Positions 4,638 through 12,502 of a DNA stretch of 12,610 nt are shown piece after piece. Numbering within the stretch: the stretch's first letter is position 1; every line of letters begins with the position of its first letter. The position numbers were made by a program, and so were the translations under genes. A model generated the notes under the pieces. It did not search any database. It saw nothing but the letters and a program-made list of their open reading frames with translations, and was not told where the DNA came from. Origin of the DNA: CAZQEZ01 sp964592475 (GTDB taxonomy: Bacteria > Bacteroidota > Bacteroidia > Cytophagales > Cyclobacteriaceae); assembly GCA_964592475.1 (NCBI GenBank), contig CAZQEZ010000122.1:1-12610 (forward strand), written 5' to 3'.

Positions 4638-7220
4638 ATGCAGAGGAGATTTTACTTATTAATTACTTTTACCTTAGCCCTAGCCTATCCATCTCAGGCT
4701 ACACACATTGTAGGTGGTGAGTTTGAGTTGGAACATTTGGAAGGATATAATTATGAGCTGAGGCTAATAAATTACTTTGATGAAGTTACTGGTAATCAAG
4801 GGGCCAAAGACCAGATTTTGTGGGCCCATATTTTTCAAAAAAGCAATAATCTACGCATCGATAGTGTGTTAATGTCATTGGACAGCCAAGCAGCAGTGAA
4901 ATACTCCAACATAGAATGTGCCGATCCCAGGTTGCGAACCAGTAGGTTGCTTTATAGAGAAAATGTGTTCCTGGATCCGGAAATATATAATCATCCAGAA
5001 GGCTATTACGTGGTATGGGAAAGATGCTGTAGAAACGGTGGAATTGAAAACATAATTGCGCCTGGAGCTGCCGGACAAACTTTTTACCTGGAATTTCCCC
5101 CGGTGGTAAAAAATGGCGAACAATTTATTAATTCTTCACCCGAACTTTTTCCGCCGCTCAGTGACTATGGCTGTGTCAATCAATTTTATTTTGTCGATTT
5201 TACAGGCGTAGACGATGATGGTGACAGTCTAACTTATTCATTAGCCGATCCAATTGCCGGTTATAGCTCTCAGGGCGATCCGGCACCTCGTCCCAGAGCT
5301 GCACCATACCCAAGAGTAAATTGGGTAGCCGGCATTGGCACGCAAAACATGGTGCCCGGTAACCCAGCCTTGCAAATAAGCAAAGAAGGATTGCTAACGG
5401 TAACACCTACCCAGGAAGGTTTATTTGTGTTTTCCATAAAATGTGAAGAATTTAGAAATGGAGATAAAATCGGTGAGGTAGTTCGTGATTTTCAAATGTT
5501 CGTATTTGATTGTCCTCCAGCAGGTAATAAGCCGGAATTTTTCATTAAAGAAAAGGGTGAAGAAAATTTCTACAGTAGTAATCAGATAATATCTTTTACG
5601 GAAGATTCTCCAAAATGTATTGAAGCTTACGTCTTGGATAAAGATAATCCTGAACGGATTAGTTACATGATAAGGCCGGTCAATTTTGTGGGTAATAGAG
5701 ATATTTTCCCTAATCAATCCGGAGTTGTTAATGGCGAAAACGATACATTAGTTATGGATCTTTGCTTTCCTGAATGTACTCTTTCTGATGGTGATTTTGC
5801 AATTTTTAATCTAATTGCTATGGATGATCAATGTAGTCAGCCACTAATGGACACTGTCAGGGTCACCCTTGATCAGAAAGCTTCCTACAACCAAAAACCT
5901 TTCTTTATAAATGACGATCTTGAGGTGACCATTAACGAAAGTGAAGATTATAGCCTGGTAGTTGCCGCCCGAGACGAAGAGTCAGACCAAATGGCAATGA
6001 GACTGGAAGCCATCGATTTTCAATTAGAAGAATATGGGATAAGCTTTGATCCGGTGAAACAGGAAGATGGATTGTTAGAATACGAATTTAAATTTGAAGC
6101 AAATTGCGGCCAATACAATATTTCTGATGGGGACCAATTTGAATTGCAGTTTTTGGTAAATGATTTTAGTAATTGTAATGCTGGAAAATTTGATACCTTA
6201 AATTTAAGTTTGATTGTAAATGTTTTAAATAACAATCCTCCCTCGGTTGCAATTTTACCAGATGCTATTGAATTAGACGTGCGCATCAATGAATCCATTG
6301 TTTTTGATGTAGTTGGTTTCGATTCGGACAATGACCTGGTTTCGCTCACAGCAGTAGGCGAAGGATTCGACCTTGAGGAAGTAGGCATGATTTTCAACGG
6401 CTCTTCCGGGTTTGGCTCCACGCAATCACGATTTACATGGCGGCTCAATTGCGACAGAATCAACTTAGAGGAACTGGAACAATATCAAGTTCGTTTTTTG
6501 GCAGAGGATCAGGACGAATGTTTGGAAACTAATCCGGATGAAATTACGGTTAACATCAATGTGCAACCACCAACTAATCAAGAGCCCAGAACCTCCATGG
6601 GAATTTCTCAACTTTACTTCGATGGCTCATCAGGAAGTTATATTTTGCCCGTACAATCAGGAGATACTATTACATTTCCTGTATTAGGAGAAGATTTTGA
6701 TGGTGATAATATTTCCTTGGATTTATTGAATAGGGAAGAACTCGAACAGGAATTAGCCATTGAGTTTGAACCAGTAAGCGGGAATAGGCAAATATTGAGC
6801 AATTTTAGCTGGATAGGTAGGTGTGAGGACCTTAACGATGATTATAGTCCGCGTAGCATTTTTTTAAAGTTTTACACTACTGATGATAAATGTTTTAATA
6901 ATCAAGCAGATACAGCTAAAGTAGAATTGATACTTACTGACAAGCGAGGTAATTATCAACTTTTTGAGCCCGTGAACTTTTTCTCACCTAACGGGGATGA
7001 ATTTAACAACTATTTTTATTTGGATGACTTGCCTATCAACAACTGTCGAGCTGAATTTATAGACATTGAAATTTTCAATCGATGGGGTAGCCCTGTTTTC
7101 CAATCTAATACTCGAGATTTTGCCTGGAATGGAGGAGGAGCTCCTTCCGGTATCTATTACTATGTAATTAAATTTACTAACGAATTGATCTACAGAGGTA
7201 CCATCACATTGGTTAGATGA
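4638..7220 (+). CDS. Large secreted protein with tandem domains and type B (gliding motility-associated) T9SS sorting domain
   Basis: The product is 860 residues. A signal peptide (MQRRFYLLITFTLALAYPSQA) leads into THIVGGEFELEHLEG, an N-terminal signature common in large secreted Bacteroidota proteins. A first region to about 290 contains VDDDGDSLTY and a conserved RCCRNGG segment. Four divergent tandem units follow, near 297-412, 418-525, 531-642 and 647-765, each with an Asp-rich turn (such as FDSDNDLVSL), a mid-unit Cys and a late D-x-C motif followed by DT and a beta-strand. The last 85 residues (776-860) form the type B sorting domain: FFSPNGDEFNN, IEIFNRWGSPVF, WNGG and GIYYYVIKF. The family is exported by Sec, then by the type IX system to the surface or medium. 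The frame opens at 4596, but Met 4638 starts the signal peptide directly. Its ligand or substrate is unknown; adhesion or matrix roles are possible. Confidence 0.93.
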   Translation: MQRRFYLLITFTLALAYPSQATHIVGGEFELEHLEGYNYELRLINYFDEVTGNQGAKDQILWAHIFQKSNNLRIDSVLMSLDSQAAVKYSNIECADPRLRTSRLLYRENVFLDPEIYNHPEGYYVVWERCCRNGGIENIIAPGAAGQTFYLEFPPVVKNGEQFINSSPELFPPLSDYGCVNQFYFVDFTGVDDDGDSLTYSLADPIAGYSSQGDPAPRPRAAPYPRVNWVAGIGTQNMVPGNPALQISKEGLLTVTPTQEGLFVFSIKCEEFRNGDKIGEVVRDFQMFVFDCPPAGNKPEFFIKEKGEENFYSSNQIISFTEDSPKCIEAYVLDKDNPERISYMIRPVNFVGNRDIFPNQSGVVNGENDTLVMDLCFPECTLSDGDFAIFNLIAMDDQCSQPLMDTVRVTLDQKASYNQKPFFINDDLEVTINESEDYSLVVAARDEESDQMAMRLEAIDFQLEEYGISFDPVKQEDGLLEYEFKFEANCGQYNISDGDQFELQFLVNDFSNCNAGKFDTLNLSLIVNVLNNNPPSVAILPDAIELDVRINESIVFDVVGFDSDNDLVSLTAVGEGFDLEEVGMIFNGSSGFGSTQSRFTWRLNCDRINLEELEQYQVRFLAEDQDECLETNPDEITVNINVQPPTNQEPRTSMGISQLYFDGSSGSYILPVQSGDTITFPVLGEDFDGDNISLDLLNREELEQELAIEFEPVSGNRQILSNFSWIGRCEDLNDDYSPRSIFLKFYTTDDKCFNNQADTAKVELILTDKRGNYQLFEPVNFFSPNGDEFNNYFYLDDLPINNCRAEFIDIEIFNRWGSPVFQSNTRDFAWNGGGAPSGIYYYVIKFTNELIYRGTITLVR

Positions 7221-7242
7221 TTATATCACGTGGATTCAAGTC

Positions 7243-7284
7243 ATCAAAAGAATTAATTTTTCATTTTTTTACATTTCTTTTGAT
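7243..7284. terminator. Inverted repeat after the secreted-protein gene, possible terminator
   Basis: ATCAAAAGAA (7243-7252) pairs perfectly with TTCTTTTGAT (7275-7284) around a 22-base T-rich loop, 23 bases after the stop codon. It is AT-rich and not followed by a clean T-run, so it may be a weak terminator or an mRNA-end stabiliser. The rest of the 174-base gap shows no clear promoter for the next gene. Confidence 0.35.
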
Positions 7285-7394
7285 TAAGTTGATAAAAGTC
7301 ATTGTAACTCAATGTTTTCTAGTTTAATTTAGGATGTAATTGGCATTAATATTGAAAATGCCCTTTTGCATTTAAAAAATAAAAAAAATAACGG

Positions 7395-9521
7395 ATGAGA
7401 GTTTTAGGAATATTATTAATAATAGGATTAATGACTGCATGTAACAACGAGAGCAAACAGATAGTGGAAAACCCATTTTTTCAAAATTATGGAACCCCAT
7501 TTGAAACACCTGATTTTGAAAAAATAAAGATAAAACATTTTTTACCAGCTTATCAAAAGGCTGTGGAGGAGGCATCTGCCGATGTAATTGCTATTGCCGA
7601 ACAAGTAGAAGAACCAACTTTTGAAAATACAATAGTGGCCCTTGAGAAACGAGGTGATCTTCTTAACAAAGTAAATGGCGTTTTTTACAACCTTACCGGA
7701 GCTCATACTAATGACTCACTCATAGCAATAAGTAAAGAAGTAGGACCCATGCTCAGCAAATTGGAAGATGATATGTATCTTAATGAAAAGCTTTTTGCCA
7801 GAGTTGAGCAAATATGGAAGTCGAAGGAAGAGGTGGAATTAAACCATGAACAAGCTCGTTTACTGGAGCTCTATTATAAAAATTTCGTGAGAGGTGGCGC
7901 CAAACTAGACGAGGAAGGCAAAACTAACCTCAGAGACATTAATCAGCAACTAAGTTTGCTTAGCATAGAATTTGGTGACAATGTACGGAACGAAACCAAT
8001 GCCTTTGAGCTTGTAATTGAAGATAAAAAAGATTTGGCGGGGTTGCCCGAAACAGTGATAGAAGGGGCAGCAGAAACAGCTGAAGCCAAAGGTAAAAATG
8101 GATGGATTTTTACCGTACAAAAACCAAGCATGATCCCTTTTCTGCAATATGCTGAAAACAGAGAATTGAGAAAGCAAATTTACCAGGCATATATCAATAG
8201 AGGGAATAATAGCAATGAATATGATAATAATGAAACACTGAAAAAAATTGCCAATCTTCGGGTACAAAAAGCTCAATTGTTAGGCTATGAAACGCATGCC
8301 GACTACGTGTTGCAAAAAACCATGGCTTCAAAAAAAGAAAATGTACTTAGTTTTATTGAGAAAATTTGGGAGCCAGCATTGAAAATGGCTCAGAAAGAAG
8401 CAGCAATGATGCAAGCTATGATGAGTAAAGACGGAATAGATAGCAAACTCGAATCATGGGATTGGTGGTACTATGCTGAGAAAATTAGAAAAGAAAAATA
8501 TGATTTGAATGAAAGTGAAATGAGTGAATATTTTCCTTTGGAGCACGTTAGACAAGGAGCCTTTGATGTTGCTAATAAGCTTTTTGGTATTACTTTTCAC
8601 AAACGAAAAGATATTCCCGTTTACCACCCCGAGGTTGAAGTTTTTGAAGTAAAAGAAGCTGATGGTAAGCATCTGGGTTTGCTTTATACTGATTATTTTC
8701 CACGAGAGTCGAAAAGTGGAGGAGCATGGATGAACGATATTCGTGGTCAACATAGGGTTAAAGGTGAAGAAGTAACCCCGCTAATAGTAAATGTGTGCAA
8801 TTTTACCAAGCCTACTGACGACGCCCCGGCCTTGCTCACCTTCGATGAAGTCACTACGTTGTTTCATGAGTTTGGTCACGCTTTACATGGTTTATTATCC
8901 AATTGTACTTATCCATCATTGGCAGGCACTTCTGTATCACGCGACTTTGTGGAGTTTCCCTCGCAAATCATGGAAAATTGGGCTGCAGACCCGGAAGTGT
9001 TAAAAATGTTTACCAGCCATTATAAAACAGGTCAGCCAATTCCGGATGAGTTGATCGAAAAAATTAAAAGTGCTTCAAAGTTTAACCAGGGTTTTGCTAC
9101 GGTAGAATATCTGGCCGCTTCTTACCTCGATATGCAATGGCATACTATGGGCGAAGTTTATAATGGCGAAGTGCAGGATTTTGAAAATAAAGCCCTGGCT
9201 GAGATCAACTTAATGCCTGAAATTGTTGCTCGCTACAAAAGCACTTATTTTAATCACATTTTTGCCGGTGGCTATTCCTCTGGTTATTATAGCTATATTT
9301 GGTCAGAAGTATTAGACAGTGATGGATATGCTTACTTCAAAGAAACTGATATTTTTGATAAAGAAAAAGCCGAAAAGCTGCGCAAATATGTATTATCAGC
9401 CGGCAATAGCGACGACCCTATGCAGTTGTATAAAAACTTTAGAGGTGCAGAGCCGGACATTGAGGCCTTACTGGAAAAAAGAGGCTTGAAAGCAGAAAAG
9501 ATGGAAAAACTGAAGCTATAA
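7395..9521 (+). CDS. dcp: M3-family zinc metallopeptidase, Dcp (peptidyl-dipeptidase)-like, predicted lipoprotein
   Basis: The protein has 708 residues, close to the family's usual size. M3 peptidases of the Dcp/oligopeptidase A group cleave short peptides; Dcp removes C-terminal dipeptides. The zinc site is complete: H491, E492 and H495 in LFHEFGHALHG and E520 in RDFVEFPSQIMENW. The conserved substrate-binding segment HIFAGGYSSGYYSYIWSE follows near 615-635, and the C-terminus GNSDDPMQLYKNFRG is typical of Dcp. The N-terminus MRVLGILLIIGLMTACNNES is a lipoprotein signal with a lipobox-like MTAC, implying an envelope location rather than the cytoplasm of the E. coli enzyme. The start at 7395 puts the signal peptide directly at the N-terminus; no Shine-Dalgarno sequence precedes it. 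A terminator-like hairpin follows. Exact specificity (Dcp or oligopeptidase A) is inferred from similarity of motifs. Confidence 0.95.
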   Translation: MRVLGILLIIGLMTACNNESKQIVENPFFQNYGTPFETPDFEKIKIKHFLPAYQKAVEEASADVIAIAEQVEEPTFENTIVALEKRGDLLNKVNGVFYNLTGAHTNDSLIAISKEVGPMLSKLEDDMYLNEKLFARVEQIWKSKEEVELNHEQARLLELYYKNFVRGGAKLDEEGKTNLRDINQQLSLLSIEFGDNVRNETNAFELVIEDKKDLAGLPETVIEGAAETAEAKGKNGWIFTVQKPSMIPFLQYAENRELRKQIYQAYINRGNNSNEYDNNETLKKIANLRVQKAQLLGYETHADYVLQKTMASKKENVLSFIEKIWEPALKMAQKEAAMMQAMMSKDGIDSKLESWDWWYYAEKIRKEKYDLNESEMSEYFPLEHVRQGAFDVANKLFGITFHKRKDIPVYHPEVEVFEVKEADGKHLGLLYTDYFPRESKSGGAWMNDIRGQHRVKGEEVTPLIVNVCNFTKPTDDAPALLTFDEVTTLFHEFGHALHGLLSNCTYPSLAGTSVSRDFVEFPSQIMENWAADPEVLKMFTSHYKTGQPIPDELIEKIKSASKFNQGFATVEYLAASYLDMQWHTMGEVYNGEVQDFENKALAEINLMPEIVARYKSTYFNHIFAGGYSSGYYSYIWSEVLDSDGYAYFKETDIFDKEKAEKLRKYVLSAGNSDDPMQLYKNFRGAEPDIEALLEKRGLKAEKMEKLKL

Positions 9522-9543
9522 TAAGATAGTAGCATAAAGTACA

Positions 9544-9576
9544 GCTCTTATTGGTAATACGGGCCTTTTTTGTTTT
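9544..9576 (+). terminator. Probable rho-independent terminator of dcp
   Basis: GCTC (9544-9547) pairs with GGGC (9561-9564, one wobble), then after one mismatch TATT pairs with AATA around a GGT loop, and a T-rich tract starts at 9566 (CTTTTTTGTTTTATTTT). It lies 22 bases after the dcp stop codon. The stem is short, so strength is uncertain. From here to 9723 nothing else is recognisable. Confidence 0.6.
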
Positions 9577-9723
9577 ATTTTGGAAGTGTGTATTTAACTG
9601 TGAGCCAAATAGATGATGCGCTTGCTAACATGAATTAAAATTCAGTAATCAATAGTAATTTTAATCGGCAGTTAAATAACTACAACATAACCTCACCCTT
9701 ACCAGTTTACCAATAGATTATTG

Positions 9724-9731
9724 TATTTTTG
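9724..9731 (+). promoter_or_regulatory. Candidate Bacteroidota -7 promoter box of the phosphohexomutase gene
   Basis: TATTTTTG fits the TAnnTTTG -7 consensus of the Bacteroidota primary sigma factor and lies 40 bases before the chosen ATG. A clear -33 TTTG is lacking; the region about 19 bases upstream reads AGTTTAC. It also argues that translation starts at 9772 rather than at the upstream in-frame codon at 9721. Confidence 0.4.
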
Positions 9732-9771
9732 GCAACCAGCAATTTTAAATCTACTAAAAATATTTTTCAAA

Positions 9772-11499
9772 ATGGATACAACAATTCAAGCCAAAGCTGA
9801 AAAATGGCTCAACAGCAATATCGATGAATCGGCTAAACAGGAAATACGGGATATGATGCAAAATAACCCCGAGCAATTGATTGATGCATTTTATAAAGAC
9901 CTGGAGTTTGGCACAGGTGGCTTGCGTGGTGTTATGGGAACCGGCTCAAATCGCATGAATCAGTACACTTTGGGAATGGCTACCCAGGGATTGGCCAATT
10001 ACCTGAAGAAAACTTTTCCCGATAAAGAGATAAAAGTTGCCATTGCTTACGATTGTCGAAACAATAGCCAATTTTTTGCTGAAACCACTGCCAATGTATT
10101 TTCAGCCAATGGCATAAAAGTTTACCTTTTCAGCGAATTGCGGCCTACGCCCGAGCTTTCCTTTGCCATCAGACATTTCGGCTGCGATTCGGGTGTGGTA
10201 ATCACAGCTTCACACAACCCAAAAGAATACAACGGCTACAAAGCTTACTGGAATGATGGCGGACAATTGGTGGCCCCTCACGACAAAAATGTAATTGAGG
10301 AGGTATCGAAAATAAGCAGTACTGATGAGGTGAAATTCAACAAGATAGCAGACAATATCATCACAATTGATAAAGAGGTAGATGAGGCTTACCTGGAAAG
10401 ATTAACTTCGCTATCGGTAGCCAGAGAAGCCATTGCCAGGCAAAAAGACCTGAAGATTGTTTTCACTCCCATCCATGGCACCGGTGTACCCCTGGTGCCG
10501 CAGATATTGGATCGTTTTGGCTTTACCAATGTTACGGTGCTGGAATCGCAGGCAACACCCGACGGCAACTTTCCCACGGTAGTATATCCCAATCCTGAAG
10601 AAGCAGAAGCCCTGAGCCTTGCCTTGAAAAAATGTGAAGAAATAGATGCTGACCTGTTGATGGGTACCGACCCTGACGGTGACCGTGTGGGCATTGCCGT
10701 GAAAAACCACCATGGAAAATTTCAATTGCTCAATGGCAATCAGACTGGTAGCGTACTGATCTATTACCTGATCAAAAAATGGGAAGAAAATAAAAAATTG
10801 AATGGCAACCAATACGTGGTGAAAACGATCGTGACCACTGATCTCATTGAAAAAGTAGCCGCTCATTACAACGTGGAGTGTTATAACACACTTACCGGTT
10901 TTAAATACATTGCCGAGGTGCTGAAAGAAAATGAGGGAAATAAAGAATTCATAGCCGGTGGTGAAGAAAGCTACGGTTATTTGGCCGGTGACTTTGTACG
11001 CGATAAAGACGCGGTGATAAGTAGCGCCTTGATTGCCGAAATGGTTGCCTACGCCAAAGATCAGGGCAAAAGCCTGTTTGACTTCCTGATGGATATGTAC
11101 CTGCAGTTTGGATTTTATAAAGAACGACTGCTCAGCATTACTAAAAAAGGACAAAGTGGTGAAACTGAAATCAAGCAGATGATGGTGAACCTGCGGGAAA
11201 ATCCACCAATGAGTATTGCCGGCTCCAAACTGGTAAAGATGGTGGATTATCAGAAGGGCGAAGAAAAAGACCTGGTAAAAGTGGCGGATCGAAAAATTGA
11301 TTTCCCCAAAAGCAATGTGCTGCAGTTTTTCACCGAAGATGGCACTAAAATTTCAGCCCGGCCTTCTGGTACGGAGCCCAAAATTAAATTCTATTTTAGT
11401 GTGAATGAATCGCTGCCCAGCCGGGATGCTTTTGACGCGGTAAATAAAAATCTGGACAGAAAAATAGACGAGATTATTGAAGAGTTAGGATTGAAGTAA
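9772..11499 (+). CDS. Alpha-D-phosphohexomutase, PGM2-type phosphoglucomutase/phosphomannomutase
   Basis: From the chosen start the enzyme has 575 residues, matching the PGM2/PgcA branch. It moves phosphate between C1 and C6 of a hexose, most likely glucose 1-phosphate and glucose 6-phosphate (mannose or ribose phosphates are possible), feeding cell-envelope sugar and storage pathways in the cytoplasm. All four motifs are visible: the catalytic phosphoserine S147 in ITASHNPKEYNGYK, the metal loop DPDGDR (300-305), the sugar-binding loop GEESYG (397-402) and the phosphate-binding loop RPSGTEPK (530-537). FGTGGLRGVMG near residues 45-55 is typical of this branch. The frame extends upstream to 9721, but Met 9772 is preferred: it begins the normal family N-terminus, and a promoter box lies just after 9721. 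No Shine-Dalgarno sequence is present. The gene stands alone between terminators. The specific substrate cannot be fixed from sequence. Confidence 0.94.
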   Translation: MDTTIQAKAEKWLNSNIDESAKQEIRDMMQNNPEQLIDAFYKDLEFGTGGLRGVMGTGSNRMNQYTLGMATQGLANYLKKTFPDKEIKVAIAYDCRNNSQFFAETTANVFSANGIKVYLFSELRPTPELSFAIRHFGCDSGVVITASHNPKEYNGYKAYWNDGGQLVAPHDKNVIEEVSKISSTDEVKFNKIADNIITIDKEVDEAYLERLTSLSVAREAIARQKDLKIVFTPIHGTGVPLVPQILDRFGFTNVTVLESQATPDGNFPTVVYPNPEEAEALSLALKKCEEIDADLLMGTDPDGDRVGIAVKNHHGKFQLLNGNQTGSVLIYYLIKKWEENKKLNGNQYVVKTIVTTDLIEKVAAHYNVECYNTLTGFKYIAEVLKENEGNKEFIAGGEESYGYLAGDFVRDKDAVISSALIAEMVAYAKDQGKSLFDFLMDMYLQFGFYKERLLSITKKGQSGETEIKQMMVNLRENPPMSIAGSKLVKMVDYQKGEEKDLVKVADRKIDFPKSNVLQFFTEDGTKISARPSGTEPKIKFYFSVNESLPSRDAFDAVNKNLDRKIDEIIEELGLK

Positions 11500-11508
11500 A
11501 AATTTAAC

Positions 11509-11560
11509 CTGACAGGTTTTATTGCTTTATGCAACTGAATGCTTTAGCAAAACCTGTCAG
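11509..11560. terminator. Inverted repeat between convergent genes, likely bidirectional terminator
   Basis: CTGACAGGTTTT (11509-11520) and AAAACCTGTCAG (11549-11560) form a perfect 12-bp stem around a 28-base loop, nine bases after the mutase stop codon. The left arm also sits in a smaller palindrome, AACCTGACAGGTT. On the minus strand the stem is followed by GTTAAATTTTT, on the plus strand by an A/T-rich tract. The position between two converging genes suits termination of both. The remaining gap to 11739 shows no gene. Confidence 0.6.
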
Positions 11561-11739
11561 TAAACATTTATTATTTATATTTAACTTAATTTTTAAGGTG
11601 CGAAATTTCAGTGAAATAACCAAAGTCGGTCCATTTTGCAAGTTTATAGTTAATTTTGACTTTCCCCACCATTTAAGATAAGTTATCAGGAATGAAGCTA
11701 CATAAATCCTTCTAAAATTCTGCGATATATTTAATAATT

Positions 11740-12333
11740 CTACTTTTCGGCTAGTTTATCCCACTCAAAATAGAATTTTAATGATTTATCAAATAGTTGA
11801 AGATTTTCCAGGCCATCAACATAATATTGTCTGTTTTTTTTGCCAGGATATGGAAAAAAACGTCGGAACTCCTCTTGCTCAAAATCAACCTGCACGGATC
11901 TTGCAGCATCTGACAATGAAGAGTTAAGGTTATTAGCCACACTTATTATTTTTTGTAGTAATCCGCATCTTGGCATTATAGTCGTATCGATACAATGCTC
12001 TCTAGAAAACACATTGATAATTTGACGATCCTGCCTGCTACTCTTATTAAAAGATTTTTCAATTAATTTTTCAACCAACTCATGATTTCGTTCGCTTATA
12101 CCACTACTAAAAATAATAATATTCACTCCTAATGTATCTAACCATTGCCATAAGCCATAAAAACCTGGAAAAACCATATGCGGAAAATTATAAGCAATTA
12201 TTAAATGATCCTTGATAAATGCTTTACCCAAAACTGATGTTGCATGTTCAATTATCTTGTCAGCATCAAATTGCAAAGGTTCAACAATTACGTTGTCAAG
12301 ATCAAATACGATATGAAATTTTGTGCTACCCAT
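11740..12333 (-). CDS. Orphan HAD-superfamily-like protein (197 aa), motif IV not evident
   Basis: The N-terminus KFHIVFDLDNVIVEP contains the DxD of HAD motif I (D11, D13), the aspartates that in this superfamily accept phosphate and bind magnesium. LGVNIIIFSSGISERN (about 69-83) fits motif II, with S76 or S77 as the usual Ser/Thr. K128 in LLQKIISVANN could serve as motif III, but no acidic motif IV (DD or GDxxxD) is visible; the last third (EEFRRFFPYPGKKNRQYY) is basic and aromatic. The protein may therefore be a short or altered HAD phosphatase, a shortened remnant or a binding protein. No signal peptide is seen. A candidate -7 box lies about 60 bases upstream and hairpin repeats lie beyond it. 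The coding sequence is more AT-rich than the mutase gene, which suggests accessory origin. The substrate is unknown. Confidence 0.75.
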   Translation of the reverse strand: MGSTKFHIVFDLDNVIVEPLQFDADKIIEHATSVLGKAFIKDHLIIAYNFPHMVFPGFYGLWQWLDTLGVNIIIFSSGISERNHELVEKLIEKSFNKSSRQDRQIINVFSREHCIDTTIMPRCGLLQKIISVANNLNSSLSDAARSVQVDFEQEEFRRFFPYPGKKNRQYYVDGLENLQLFDKSLKFYFEWDKLAEK

Positions 12334-12391
12334 TATTTAATTCCAATACAAGACAGGGGCCTGCGATATTGAAAAGTTTTTTCATATTATA

Positions 12392-12399
12392 CAAAGATA
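12392..12399 (-). promoter_or_regulatory. Candidate -7 promoter box of the HAD-like gene
   Basis: The minus strand reads TATCTTTG, a full match to the Bacteroidota -7 consensus TAnnTTTG, about 58 bases upstream of the ATG at 12333. No clear -33 TTTG is found at the expected distance, so it is a moderate candidate. Confidence 0.45.
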
Positions 12400-12421
12400 A
12401 TATAAATCACGAATAGCTGTT

Positions 12422-12444
12422 TTTCTATATCACTCCTTCGGAGT
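12422..12444. repeat. Short hairpin repeat unit 1
   Basis: TTTCTATA (12422-12429) is followed by a 5-bp hairpin, ACTCC-TTC-GGAGT (12432-12444), then TTTTCG. The pattern of a TTTCTATA lead and a small G/C hairpin recalls the families of dispersed hairpin repeats I know from Bacteroidota intergenic DNA. Copy number in this genome cannot be seen. Confidence 0.5.
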
Positions 12445-12464
12445 TTTCGTCTTTTAATGATTAA

Positions 12465-12502
12465 TTTCTATAATCATACCATCCCTACGGGATTGTTATG
12501 AT
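12465..12502. repeat. Short hairpin repeat unit 2 with extended outer stem
   Basis: The same TTTCTATA lead (12465-12472) is followed by ATCATA (12473-12478), the hairpin ATCCC-TAC-GGGAT (12481-12493) and TATGAT (12497-12502), which pairs with ATCATA to make a longer stem with an internal loop. The lead recurs 43 bases after that of unit 1. Beyond 12503 the window shows only AT-rich sequence with no gene. Confidence 0.5.

Noticed and set aside
6020..6463. Open frame of 147 codons on the minus strand inside the secreted-protein gene
   Set aside because: The plus-strand frame carries the repeat units and sorting domain through this region; the antisense translation is Ser/Asn-rich and low in complexity.
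7336..7370. TTGG...CCCTTTTG as a possible promoter before dcp
   Set aside because: The -7 part matches only the TTTG half of the consensus and the spacing to TTGG is short.
10411..11154. Long open frame on the minus strand inside the phosphohexomutase gene
   Set aside because: It is antisense to a gene with all family motifs; its translation is rich in Phe, His and Val with no recognisable domain, as expected from the shadow of an Asp/Glu/Lys-rich gene.
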